From assembly GCF_018854015.1 (NCBI RefSeq), contig NZ_JAAXYO010000029.1, positions 1 to 55,631 of the forward strand: a stretch of 55,631 bases of DNA, given 5' to 3'. The translations under genes and the position numbers were made by a program. Below the pieces are notes generated by a model. The model was not told the origin of the DNA. It did no database searches and saw only the letters and a list, made by a program, of their open reading frames with translations. This stretch comes from Igneacidithiobacillus copahuensis. Lineage in GTDB: Bacteria; Pseudomonadota; Gammaproteobacteria; Acidithiobacillales; Acidithiobacillaceae. The stretch's first letter is position 1; the number at the start of each line of letters is the position of its first letter. Below are positions 41,509-50,441 of the stretch, one piece after another.

Positions 41509-43221
41509 TCAGCCCTCTTCTTCCTGCTTGCGCTTGAGCTGCTCCTTGATCAGGTCGCCGAGGCTCGTGGTGCCGGTGGCGGCGCTGCGCGCATACTGCT
41601 GTACCAGGGCTGACTGGTCTTCCGAAGATTGGCTGTGTACTGCTTCGCGCGCCTTGCTGCCCAAGGTCAAGCTGCGATTTTTCCGGTCCACCACGGCGAT
41701 CGCGACGCGCACCGGGCTTCCCTCTTGCAGCTGCGTACCCTTGGCGATCTCGCGCGTGGGGAGAAATCCTTCGACCCCTTCCGCCAGACGCACCAGGACC
41801 CCCTTACCGTCGACGCTAATGACTTCGCCGTCGAGCATCTCGCCCTTGTCATTGGCCGCCACAAACTGAAGGAATGGATCGTTTTCGAGCTGCTTGATGC
41901 CCAGGCTGATACGCTCCCGCTCGGGATCGATACTGAGCACCACGGCATCCACCGAGTCGCCTTTCTTGAAGTCGCGAACGGCCTCTTCGCCGGGACGATC
42001 CCAGGACAGGTCGGAGAGATGGATGAGACCGTCAATGCCACCGTCCAGACCAATGAACACGCCGAAGTCGGTAATGCTCTTGATCTGCCCGGATACCCGG
42101 TCGCCCTTCTGGAAGTTGTCGGAAAAGTCTTCCCACGGATTGGGGAGACATTGTTTGATGCCCAGGGAGATACGGCGACGATCTTCGTCGATATCGAGTA
42201 CCATGACCTCCACTTCCTGGCCCAGATGCAGCGCCTTGGCCGGATTGACGTTCTTGTTGGTCCAGTCGATCTCGGAGACGTGCACCAGGCCCTCGACGCC
42301 GTCCTCGATTTCGACAAACGCACCATAGTCGGTGATGTTGGTGACCTTGCCAAAAATACGGGTGTGTTCGGGGTAGCGACGGGCGATGTCCTGCCAGGGA
42401 TCGGCACCAAACTGCTTCATGCCCAGGGAGATGCGGCCACGCTCGCGGTCGAACTTGAGGACAATGACTTTGACCTCGTCACCGGCGTTGACCACTTCGC
42501 TGGGATGCTTGACGCGACGCCAGCCCATGTCGGTGATATGCAGCAGCCCGTCGATGCCACCCAGATCGATGAAGGCACCATAGTCGGTAAGATTCTTGAC
42601 CACACCTTGCAGGATCGCGCCCTCCTGAATGCTTTCCAGCAGCTGGCCGCGCTCGGCACTCTGCTCCTGCTCGACCACCGCACGCCGCGAAACGACGACG
42701 TTGTTGCGCTTGCGATCGAGCTTGATGATCTTCATCTCCAGCTCTTTGCCTTCCAGATAGGCAACATCGCGCACCGGACGCACGTCCACCAAGGAGCCGG
42801 GAAGGAAGGCGCGCACACCGTCGATGCTGACGGTAAAGCCGCCCTTCACCTTGCCGGTGAGGAAGCCCTTGACCACCGCATTGTCGGCAAAGGCCGCCTC
42901 GAGCTCTTCCCAGGTCTTGGCGCGCCGCGCCTTCTCGCGCGACAGACGGGTTTCACCCATGCCATCTTCGACGGACTCCAGACAGACCTCCACCTGGTCA
43001 CCAACCTGGACTTCCAAGGCGCCTTCGGCATTGCGAAACTGCTCGGCGGGAATGGGTCCTTCGGATTTGAGCCCGACATCGACCATGACGATGTCGTTGT
43101 CGACCCGGGTCACGGTACCGACGAGCAGGTCACCGGGCTTGAGGCCCTGGGAGCTTTCACTCTCGGCAAAGAGTTCGGCAAAACTGGGTTCGGACTGCAC
43201 TTCACTGTGTAGGGTGGTCAT
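41509..43221 (-). CDS. rpsA: 30S ribosomal protein S1
   Basis: 570 residues with six S1 (OB) repeats, visible as LVGTVTRVDNDIVMVDVGLK, VKGFLTGKVKGGFTVSIDGV, LQGVVKNLTDYGAFIDLGGI, IFGKVTNITDYGAFVEIEDG, VSGQIKSITDFGVFIGLDGG and MLDGEVISVDGKGVLVRLAE. It recruits mRNA to the 30S subunit. The ATG lacks a close Shine-Dalgarno site (GAGG only 13 bases away), as in other rpsA genes that are autogenously controlled. It follows cmk by 60 bases. Confidence 0.97.
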   Translation of the reverse strand: MTTLHSEVQSEPSFAELFAESESSQGLKPGDLLVGTVTRVDNDIVMVDVGLKSEGPIPAEQFRNAEGALEVQVGDQVEVCLESVEDGMGETRLSREKARRAKTWEELEAAFADNAVVKGFLTGKVKGGFTVSIDGVRAFLPGSLVDVRPVRDVAYLEGKELEMKIIKLDRKRNNVVVSRRAVVEQEQSAERGQLLESIQEGAILQGVVKNLTDYGAFIDLGGIDGLLHITDMGWRRVKHPSEVVNAGDEVKVIVLKFDRERGRISLGMKQFGADPWQDIARRYPEHTRIFGKVTNITDYGAFVEIEDGVEGLVHVSEIDWTNKNVNPAKALHLGQEVEVMVLDIDEDRRRISLGIKQCLPNPWEDFSDNFQKGDRVSGQIKSITDFGVFIGLDGGIDGLIHLSDLSWDRPGEEAVRDFKKGDSVDAVVLSIDPERERISLGIKQLENDPFLQFVAANDKGEMLDGEVISVDGKGVLVRLAEGVEGFLPTREIAKGTQLQEGSPVRVAIAVVDRKNRSLTLGSKAREAVHSQSSEDQSALVQQYARSAATGTTSLGDLIKEQLKRKQEEEG

Positions 43222-43281
43222 AAAATTCGCTAAACCTCGTGATGGAGCGCTGCTCTGCCCCGATACATGCTGTAACTGCCA

Positions 43282-43983
43282 TCATTGGCAACAAAAAAAC
43301 TCCCCGAGGGCGTCACGCGTCCACCCTTCGAGAACCCGAAAAGTCTGTTCAATGGTCTGACCGCTATTGTCCAGAACGCGCGCATCCGGTGCAGGCACCA
43401 GAGGCGCGACACTGCGCTCGCGATCACGGCGATCGCGCTCGGCGATCTCCCTTTCAACCTGCGCGAGAGTAGCACTAGCTCCCTGTTCTAGCAACTGTTT
43501 TAGGCGCCGCTTGGAACGTTCTTCGACACTTGCAGTAATAAATACCTTGAGGGGCGCATCAGGAAACACCACCGTTCCCATATCGCGACCGTCAGCTACA
43601 AGACCGGGCGGCTGGCGGAAATCCCGTTGCCGTTGCAGCAGTGCGCGCCGCAGATCCGCAATCACGGCCAGTTGCGAGGCACGCTGTCCCGCCTCGGCAC
43701 TACGTAATTCCTCGGTAACATCCTCGCCATGGAGGAACGCATGGGTCGCAGCGTCCTGTTCTGCAAAATGCAACGGCAGATCCCGCGCCAGGGCAATCAG
43801 TGGCACCTCATCCAGCGGCTGCGCCTGGAGCAGGCCAGCACGCGCCGCCGCCAGCCCCGCGGCGCGATAGATCAAGCCACTGTCGAGTAAATGCCAACCG
43901 AGGCGCGCGGCGAGCAGTCGGCTGAGGGTACCCTTGCCGACGCCACCAGGGCCATCGATGGTGATGACCGGAACGTTGCTCAT
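43282..43983 (-). CDS. cmk: Cytidylate kinase
   Basis: 233 residues: VITIDGPGGVGKGTLSRLLA (P-loop), LDSGLIYRAAGLAAA, VADGRDMGTVVFPDAPLKVF and the C-terminal WTRDALGEFF. It phosphorylates CMP and dCMP. ATG at 43983 overlaps the aroA stop (ATGA). Upstream in-frame codons are aroA shadow. Confidence 0.96.
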   Translation of the reverse strand: MSNVPVITIDGPGGVGKGTLSRLLAARLGWHLLDSGLIYRAAGLAAARAGLLQAQPLDEVPLIALARDLPLHFAEQDAATHAFLHGEDVTEELRSAEAGQRASQLAVIADLRRALLQRQRDFRQPPGLVADGRDMGTVVFPDAPLKVFITASVEERSKRRLKQLLEQGASATLAQVEREIAERDRRDRERSVAPLVPAPDARVLDNSGQTIEQTFRVLEGWTRDALGEFFCCQ

Positions 43984-45278
43984 GAGACCACCTGCGCCAG
44001 ATCCAGGCCCGCCTGGCGGGCAAGCACGGGGAAAGTGGGGAACGAGGTAGCGACATTTTCGCAATCCAGGATCTGGATCGCTTCCTCGGCACGCAAGGCA
44101 GCCATGGCGAAGGACATGGCGATGCGATGATCACCGTGGCTGTCCACTGTTCCCCCACGTATTTGGCCGCCATCGATGCGCGCGCCATCGGCGGTTTCCT
44201 CCACCAGAACTCCCAGATTCCGCAATCCCGCGGCCATCACCGCGATGCGATCGCTTTCCTTGACCCGCAGCTCTTCCGCCTCGCGCACCCGCGTCTGCCC
44301 CTCGGCGCAGGCGGCGGCGATAAAGATCGCTGGGAATTCGTCGATGGCCAGGGGCACCAGACGCGGCGGAATATCGATGCCGTGCAGCTGACTGGACCGC
44401 ACCCGAATATCCGCCACCGCTTCGCCTCCTACCTCACGCAACTGGGTGAGGTCGATGCGCGCGCCCATACGGGTCAGGATCTCGATGACGCCGGTGCGGG
44501 TGGGATTGATACCGACATTTTCCAAGAGCAGGTCAGAGCCTGGGGCGATGGTCGCGCCGAGCAGGAAGAAGGTGGCCGAGGAGATGTCGGCAGGCACGTC
44601 GATGCATTGTCCTGCCAAGCGCCCGCCCCCTTGCAGACAGGCGCGCAAAGGTTCTTGCGACACCTCATAGCCAAAGCCGCGCAGCATGCGCTCACTGTGA
44701 TCGCGAGTGAGAGCCGGTTCACGTACACAGGTCTGACCCGCGGCGTACAGACCCGCCAGCAGGATTGCCGACTTTACCTGGGCGCTCGCCATCGGCAGGG
44801 TATAGTCGATGCCGTGCAGCCGCGTACCCTCGATCTGCAGCGGCGCCTTGCCCTCCTTGGACGCGATCCGTGCCCCCATGGCCTGCAAAGGGTCGATCAC
44901 CCGCCCCATGGGACGCCGATGCAGACTCTCGTCACCTACCAGAGTGCTGGGAAAGTCTTGCCCCGCTAGCACCCCCGCCAGGAGGCGCATGGCGGTACCG
45001 GAGTTCCCACAGTCGAGGGGTTTTGCCGGCGCGCGCAGTCCGTGCAGACCAACCCCCTGGATCCGCAGCTTGCCGTCGTCCGGCCCGTCGATCTGCACGC
45101 CCATGGCGCGGAACGCAGCGATGGTAGCCAGGACATCTGCGCCTTCCAGAAGGCCACTGACTTCCGTCACTCCCTCGGCCAGGGCACCGAGGATGACGGC
45201 GCGATGGGAAATCGATTTATCCCCCGGAACGCGCAGGCGCCCGCGCAAGGCGCCGCCGGGCTGGACGAGATACTGCAT
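43980..45278 (-). CDS. aroA: 3-phosphoshikimate 1-carboxyvinyltransferase (EPSP synthase)
   Basis: 432 residues from ATG 45278, matching the typical start QYLVQPGGALRG; an ATG at 45290 that overlaps the tyrA stop (ATGA) is the alternative. Motifs are VPGDKSISHRAVILGA, LDCGNSGTAMRLLAGVLAG, LHRRPMGRVIDPLQAMGARI and EFPAIFIAAACAEG. The enzyme joins shikimate-3-phosphate and PEP. NSGTAMR is neither the class I NAGTAMRP nor the CP4 form exactly. It is between tyrA and cmk. Confidence 0.96.
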   Translation of the reverse strand: MQYLVQPGGALRGRLRVPGDKSISHRAVILGALAEGVTEVSGLLEGADVLATIAAFRAMGVQIDGPDDGKLRIQGVGLHGLRAPAKPLDCGNSGTAMRLLAGVLAGQDFPSTLVGDESLHRRPMGRVIDPLQAMGARIASKEGKAPLQIEGTRLHGIDYTLPMASAQVKSAILLAGLYAAGQTCVREPALTRDHSERMLRGFGYEVSQEPLRACLQGGGRLAGQCIDVPADISSATFFLLGATIAPGSDLLLENVGINPTRTGVIEILTRMGARIDLTQLREVGGEAVADIRVRSSQLHGIDIPPRLVPLAIDEFPAIFIAAACAEGQTRVREAEELRVKESDRIAVMAAGLRNLGVLVEETADGARIDGGQIRGGTVDSHGDHRIAMSFAMAALRAEEAIQILDCENVATSFPTFPVLARQAGLDLAQVVS

Positions 45279-45286
45279 GGTCTGCC

Positions 45287-46165
45287 TCATGACGAAGGAA
45301 AGCGAAAACGGGAGCGGGTCTGTTGTCCGCGGCTCAGACTGGCAAGCAAAGGAGCCGGGTCTTCCCCAGCCAGGACTCCGTCGAGCCGCCCCAAGCCCTC
45401 TTGCAGACGCGCCAGTCGAGCTCGCACGGCAGCACGATTCTGCCAGAGGATGTCGGCCCAGAGCCGCGGGTCGCTCGCGGCAATGCGGCTGAAGTCGCGC
45501 AAGCCACCGCCCGCCAGCAGGGCCAACTCCGGCTCTGCGCCAAGGAGCTCAAGGTAGGCGAAGGCGAGGAGATGCGGCAGGTGACTGGTCGCGGCCAGGG
45601 CGGTGTCGTGGGTCGCCACATCCAGGTGCAAGACTTCGGCACCCAGTGCTGTCCAAAAACCGGTCAGACGCTCATCAACCTCTGCGTCGGTTACGGAACC
45701 CTGACACAGAATGCAACGGTAATCCCGGTAAAGATCCGCGTGCGCCGCCGCAAAACCGTGCTGCTCCGCACCGATGAGCGGGTGCGAAGATTGATAGCGC
45801 GCCCCCAGCAGCGCCTCTCCCTTGGCGACATTGTTCGCCTTGACACTCGCCAGGTCGGTGACAACGGCGGCCGCCGGCAAGTTCTCGGCGGCCAGCGCGA
45901 AATACACCGATAACGCCGCCGGCGGCACCGCCAGGATCAGGAGGTCGACCGCGCCGAGAGGCAAATCCGCGGGGTCTTCGCAAATCTCGTCAAACACCGC
46001 GCGACCGTGTCCCTGCGCGCTTCTCGCCAGCCCCAGATCCGATGCCGAGCCACCTGCTCCCTGCAGGATCCCGGTATATCCCCGCGCCCGTAACGCCAGC
46101 GCCAGGCTCCCTCCCATCAGCCCCAGGCCAATGATGGCGATGTTTTGGAAGGGAAAGGTGGACAT
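45287..46165 (-). CDS. tyrA: Prephenate dehydrogenase
   Basis: 292 residues: NAD-binding NIAIIGLGLMGGSLALALRA, LLILAVPPAAL, TDLASVKANNV, SSHPLIGAEQHGF, and TSHLPHLLAFAYLELLG. It oxidises prephenate toward tyrosine. ATG at 46165 immediately follows the aroF stop; a TTG six codons earlier, inside aroF, is possible. No ACT or chorismate-mutase domain is attached, so it is the monofunctional type. Confidence 0.95.
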   Translation of the reverse strand: MSTFPFQNIAIIGLGLMGGSLALALRARGYTGILQGAGGSASDLGLARSAQGHGRAVFDEICEDPADLPLGAVDLLILAVPPAALSVYFALAAENLPAAAVVTDLASVKANNVAKGEALLGARYQSSHPLIGAEQHGFAAAHADLYRDYRCILCQGSVTDAEVDERLTGFWTALGAEVLHLDVATHDTALAATSHLPHLLAFAYLELLGAEPELALLAGGGLRDFSRIAASDPRLWADILWQNRAAVRARLARLQEGLGRLDGVLAGEDPAPLLASLSRGQQTRSRFRFPSS

Positions 46166-46166
46166 C

Positions 46167-47183
46167 TCAGAGTTCGCGACCAATGGCCTCGGCCAGCTTG
46201 CGCAGATCGGCCATCAGGATTTTGAGCTGTTCGGGGCTCAGTGCCTGATCGGCATCACACCAGGCCTCTTCCGGGCAGGGATGCGACTCGATGAGCAGAC
46301 CGTCGGCCCCAGCAGCGATGGCGGCCTTGGCCAGGGCAGGCACCAACCAGGCCTTGCCGCCGGCATGACTGGGATCGACGATGACCGGCAGATGGGTCTC
46401 CTTTTTGAGGAAGGGGATGGCGGTAACATCGAGGATATTGCGGTAGCTGGTCTCGAAGCTGCGGATGCCGCGTTCGGCAAAGATAATGCGGTGATTGCCG
46501 TGGGCGGCGATGTATTCAGCGGCCATCAGCCATTCTTTGACGGTGGCGCTCATGCCCCGTTTGAGAATGATGGGCACTTCCAGGCGACCCACCTCTTTGA
46601 GCAGATCGAAATTCTGCATGTTGCGGGTGCCGATCTGGATGACGTCGACCCGCTTTTCCAGGAAGAGATCGATTTTGCGCACATCCATCAGTTCGGTAAC
46701 GATAGGCAGATTGAAAGCGTCGGCGGCGTCGCGGAAAAAGTCGAGCCCCTCATCCCCCACCCCCTGAAAGGTGTAGGGACTGGTACGCGGCTTGAACGCA
46801 CCCCCCCGCATCAGGCGACAGCCGGCCGCCTGGACTGCCGCCGCCGCCTGGCGCATCTGCTCTGGCGTTTCCACCGAGCAGGGACCGGCGATTACCTGAA
46901 TCTGCTTGCCGCCAAAGGGGATTCCGCGGACTTCGACGATACTGTCACTGGCCTTGAATTCACGGCTGACGAGTTTATACGGTTTGAGAATGGGCATGAC
47001 CTGTTCCACGGCGGGCAAGGACTCCAACATTCCCTCGGCAATCAGCCGTTCGTCGCCAATGAGGCCAACCACGGTCCGCTCGGAGCCATTGCTGACCATG
47101 GGTTGCAATCCCAGTTCGCGGATCCGTCGCAGCAATTGCTCGCGTTGCTCGGCAGTTGCCTGGGGTTTGACGATGACGATCAT
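46167..47183 (-). CDS. aroF: DAHP synthase with N-terminal ferredoxin-like domain
   Basis: 338 residues. Residues 1-~75 (MIVIVKPQATAEQREQLLRR; VVGLIGDERLI) form the ferredoxin-like regulatory domain of the Thermotoga/Geobacillus group. The barrel has QVIAGPCSVETPEQM, LMRGGAFKPRTSPYTFQG, DVIQIGTRNMQNF and VIVDPSHAGGKAWLVP. It makes the first aromatic intermediate from PEP and erythrose-4-phosphate. The regulatory domain usually binds tyrosine or a pathway end product. It is inserted between hisC and tyrA. Confidence 0.95.
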   Translation of the reverse strand: MIVIVKPQATAEQREQLLRRIRELGLQPMVSNGSERTVVGLIGDERLIAEGMLESLPAVEQVMPILKPYKLVSREFKASDSIVEVRGIPFGGKQIQVIAGPCSVETPEQMRQAAAAVQAAGCRLMRGGAFKPRTSPYTFQGVGDEGLDFFRDAADAFNLPIVTELMDVRKIDLFLEKRVDVIQIGTRNMQNFDLLKEVGRLEVPIILKRGMSATVKEWLMAAEYIAAHGNHRIIFAERGIRSFETSYRNILDVTAIPFLKKETHLPVIVDPSHAGGKAWLVPALAKAAIAAGADGLLIESHPCPEEAWCDADQALSPEQLKILMADLRKLAEAIGREL

Positions 47184-47186
47184 GAT

Positions 47187-48278
47187 TCAGAGTACCTCAC
47201 CCAAAGTCTGTAAAAAACGCCGGTTTTCCTGCGGGGTGCCCACACTGACGCGCAGATGGGAGGGCATTCCGTAAGGCAAGAGCGGCCGCACGATCACCCC
47301 TCGGCGCAGCAGGGCCTCATACACAGGCTGCGCCGGGCCGGGGGTGAAAAAGGTGATAAAGTTGCCCGCAGCCGGCAATATTGTCAATCCAAATTTTTGC
47401 AGTCCATCGGCAAGCAGAGCGAGACCCACGGCATTGTTCGCCAAGGTCGCCTGCAGATGCTCGCTGTCGGCCAGGGCAGCACAGCCCGCCACCTGCGCCA
47501 GACTGTTGACATTGAAGGGCAAACGCAGCCGTTCGAGGAGGGCGATGAGTTCGGGATGGGCGACGGCGTAGCCCAGGCGCAGCCCCGCCAACCCGTAGGC
47601 CTTACTGAAGGTGCGCGTAAGCAAAAGATTGGGATGCGCTGGCAAACGTTCCAGGCCGTTGGGGTAGTCCTGCGCGGACATCAGTTGCGCATAGGCCTCA
47701 TCGAGCACGACCAACACCTGCGCTGGTACCCGCGCGAGGAAAGCATCCAGCTCGGCACTGGAAAAATGCGTGCCCGTAGGATTATTGGGATTCGCCAGAA
47801 AGATCAGGCGGGTAGAAGGACCAACTCGCGCGGCCATGGCATCGAGATCATGGCCATAGTCGCGAGCGGCTACCTGCACGAGTTCCGCTCCCACCGAGCG
47901 TGCCGCAATGGCATAGGCGGCAAAGGCATATTGGGACACGATCACCTCTGTGCCCGGCCCGGCAAAGGCGCGGCAGAGCATGGTGATGATCTCGTCCGAG
48001 CCATTGCCAAAAAGGATCTGCTGTTCTGCCACTCCATGTTTGGCGGCGAGGGCGGCGCGCAACTCTGGCGCGGCACCCTCTGGATACCGTCCCAGGCTGC
48101 GGCAGGCGGCACTGATGGCTTCTTGCACGCGGGCGCTGGTGCCCAGCGGATTTTCGTTGGAAGCCAGTTTGATGGCATCGCGAATGCCGAGTTCGCGCTC
48201 CAGCGCCGCCAGGGGTTTGCCCGGTTGGTAGGATTGCAGGCCCTGGACCCAGGGCATGGGCTGAACCGAGAAAGACAT
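47187..48278 (-). CDS. hisC: Histidinol-phosphate/aromatic aminotransferase
   Basis: 363 residues of the PLP fold-type I family: IKLASNENPLGTS, EQQILFGNGSDEIITMLCRA, FLANPNNPTGT, LVVLDEAYAQLM and the PLP-lysine region TRTFSKAYGLAGLRLGYAV. Placed between pheA and aroF, it probably serves phenylalanine and tyrosine synthesis as well as, or instead of, histidine. ATG at 48278 overlaps the pheA stop by one base (TGATG). Confidence 0.93.
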   Translation of the reverse strand: MSFSVQPMPWVQGLQSYQPGKPLAALERELGIRDAIKLASNENPLGTSARVQEAISAACRSLGRYPEGAAPELRAALAAKHGVAEQQILFGNGSDEIITMLCRAFAGPGTEVIVSQYAFAAYAIAARSVGAELVQVAARDYGHDLDAMAARVGPSTRLIFLANPNNPTGTHFSSAELDAFLARVPAQVLVVLDEAYAQLMSAQDYPNGLERLPAHPNLLLTRTFSKAYGLAGLRLGYAVAHPELIALLERLRLPFNVNSLAQVAGCAALADSEHLQATLANNAVGLALLADGLQKFGLTILPAAGNFITFFTPGPAQPVYEALLRRGVIVRPLLPYGMPSHLRVSVGTPQENRRFLQTLGEVL

Positions 48279-49363
48279 CAAAACACCGCCTTGGGATAAC
48301 TACCGAGAATACGCACGAATGCCGCCTGCTCCTGCAGCGCCAACAGGGTGGAGCGTACCGCCGGATCCTGCTGATGACCGAGAAAGTCGAGGTAAAAGAC
48401 ATACTGCCAGAGCGCGCCGCGAGCGGGTCGCGACTCGATCCGCGTCAGGCTGATGCCAGCGTCGGCAAAGGGCGCGAGCAAGGCGTGCAGGCTGCCGGCC
48501 CGATGCGCGCCACCGACCACGATGCTGGTCTTGTCGGCACCGGTGCTGCGTGTAGCAATCTTGCCGATCACCCAAAAACGGGTACTGTTTTCGGGGTTGT
48601 CCTCGATCCCTTGGGCAAGCAGCTCCAGTCCGGCATGCTGGGCGGCCGCCAGGGTGGAGATGGCCGCACCCTCCGGATCCGCTGCCGCACGCTGCGCTGC
48701 CTCCGCATTGCTCGGCGCATCGCAGAGCTCGACGGCGGGCAGATTCTGCGCCAGCCACTGGCGACACTGAGCGCGGGTCTGATAGTGCACATGCACGCGA
48801 CGGATGGCCGCCCGCGGGATAGACGCTACCAAATTGTGGACAATGCGCAGTTCCACCTCGCCGCAGATTTGCAGGGGATAGTCCAACATCAAGTCGAGGG
48901 TCTGGTTGACCGCCCCCTCGGTGCTGTTTTCCACCGGCACGACACCAAATTGCGTGGACCCGCTGTCGGTCTGACGGAAGATCTCGGCAATGTTGGCAAC
49001 GGGGACGAAGCTCGCCGACGTACCGAACTGCTTCTCGGCAGCCAGCTGCGAAAAAGTCCCCTCTGGTCCGAGATAGGCCACCTGCAGCGACTGCTCCAGC
49101 GCCAGCCCGGCAGAAATGATCTCCCGGAAGATCCTGCCCACCTGCTCGGCGGCAAAGGGCCCGGGGTTCTCTGCCATCACCCGACGCAGAATCTCCCCCT
49201 CGCGGTCGGGGTGGTAGAACTGGCTACTGCCGGCTGCCCGCTTGCAGACCCCCACGCGCTGCGCCAGACGTCCTCGTTCCGAAAGCAAACGCAGGATTTC
49301 GCTGTCGACACGATCAATCTCCTGCCGCAACTGCAGCAGTTCTGTCTCCCCCGCTTCAGCCAT
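48278..49363 (-). CDS. pheA: Bifunctional chorismate mutase/prephenate dehydratase (P-protein)
   Basis: 361 residues. Chorismate mutase at residues ~6-90 (LLQLRQEIDRVDSEILRLLS). Prephenate dehydratase follows with AYLGPEGTFSQLAAEKQFG, VPVENSTEGAVNQTLDL and NSTRFWVIGK. A C-terminal ACT domain has the phenylalanine-binding ESRPARGALWQYVFYLD. Feedback by phenylalanine is thus expected. ATG at 49363 overlaps the serC end by 8 bases; a TTG four codons earlier is possible. Confidence 0.96.
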   Translation of the reverse strand: MAEAGETELLQLRQEIDRVDSEILRLLSERGRLAQRVGVCKRAAGSSQFYHPDREGEILRRVMAENPGPFAAEQVGRIFREIISAGLALEQSLQVAYLGPEGTFSQLAAEKQFGTSASFVPVANIAEIFRQTDSGSTQFGVVPVENSTEGAVNQTLDLMLDYPLQICGEVELRIVHNLVASIPRAAIRRVHVHYQTRAQCRQWLAQNLPAVELCDAPSNAEAAQRAAADPEGAAISTLAAAQHAGLELLAQGIEDNPENSTRFWVIGKIATRSTGADKTSIVVGGAHRAGSLHALLAPFADAGISLTRIESRPARGALWQYVFYLDFLGHQQDPAVRSTLLALQEQAAFVRILGSYPKAVF

Positions 49364-50441
49364 GGCGGTGGGCAAAATCGTGGAGGAAATCGACCAAAGC
49401 CCGTACCCCGGCCTCGGGCATGGCGTTGTAGATCGAGGCGCGCATGCCGCTCAACAGGCGATGGCCCTTGAGTTGTAGCAGTCCCCGCTGCCCCGCTTCC
49501 TGCAAAAATTCACCATCCAGACGACTATCGCGCAGAAAGAACGGTACATTCATGCGCGAACGATTGGCGGTGGCGACGTCATTCCGGTAGAAACCCTCGG
49601 AACCGTCGATGGCAGCATACAATGCCGTTGCCTTGCGGGCATTGATTTCGGCCATAGCCGGCAGGCCGCCCTGCTGCAATAGCCAGCGAAACACCAGCCC
49701 CGCCACGTAAATGGCAAAGGTAGGCGGCGTGTTGTACATCGAAGCGTTTTCCGCATGCACCGCATAGTTGAGCATGGTCGGTACCTGCGGCCCCGCCTTG
49801 CCCAGCAGATCCTCGCGGACGATGACCAGGGTCAGCCCTGCCGGTCCGATATTCTTCTGCGCCCCCGCATAGATCAGGCCAAAACGACTGACATCCAAAG
49901 GTTTGGAGAGGATATTGGAAGAGGCATCACTGACCAGCGGTACTTCTCCCAACTCAGGAATGAAATCAAATTCGATACCGTCGATCGTCTCATTGTCGGC
50001 AATGTGGCAGTAGCGATGCTCGGGGCGCAGTTGCCAGCTTTCCTGCCGCGGCACGGCATGGTCCGCTGCCGTCGCGTTACTGGCGATGACATCGATCTCG
50101 CCAAAGCGCCGTGCCTCGCTGCTCGCCTTGCGCGACCAGATACCGGTCTCGACATAGGCGGCACGACCGCCCGCGAGCAGGTTCATCGGTACCATGGCAA
50201 ACTGCTGGCTGGCGCCGCCCTGCAGGAACAGGACCCGATAGTTTTCGGGAATCGCGAGCAGTGTACGCAGATCGGCCTCGGCCTGCGCAATGATACCCAT
50301 GTACTCGCGGCCACGATGACTCATCTCCATCACCGACATGCCGCTGCCATGCCAGTCTGGGAGTTCTTCCTGCACCTGCGCCAGGACCGGCTTGGGCAAT
50401 ACCGCCGGACCGGCGCCGAAATTATAGATTTCTTGCGGCAT
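49356..50441 (-). CDS. serC: Phosphoserine aminotransferase
   Basis: 361 residues: EIYNFGAGPAVLPKPVLAQV, MEMSHRG, LQGGASQQFAMVPMNLL, SDASSNILSKPLDV and the PLP lysine in IYAGAQKNIGPAGLTLV. It makes phosphoserine and serves PLP synthesis. ATG at 50441 overlaps the gyrA stop by one base (TGATG). A reading frame continuing upstream is gyrA shadow. Confidence 0.97.
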   Translation of the reverse strand: MPQEIYNFGAGPAVLPKPVLAQVQEELPDWHGSGMSVMEMSHRGREYMGIIAQAEADLRTLLAIPENYRVLFLQGGASQQFAMVPMNLLAGGRAAYVETGIWSRKASSEARRFGEIDVIASNATAADHAVPRQESWQLRPEHRYCHIADNETIDGIEFDFIPELGEVPLVSDASSNILSKPLDVSRFGLIYAGAQKNIGPAGLTLVIVREDLLGKAGPQVPTMLNYAVHAENASMYNTPPTFAIYVAGLVFRWLLQQGGLPAMAEINARKATALYAAIDGSEGFYRNDVATANRSRMNVPFFLRDSRLDGEFLQEAGQRGLLQLKGHRLLSGMRASIYNAMPEAGVRALVDFLHDFAHRHG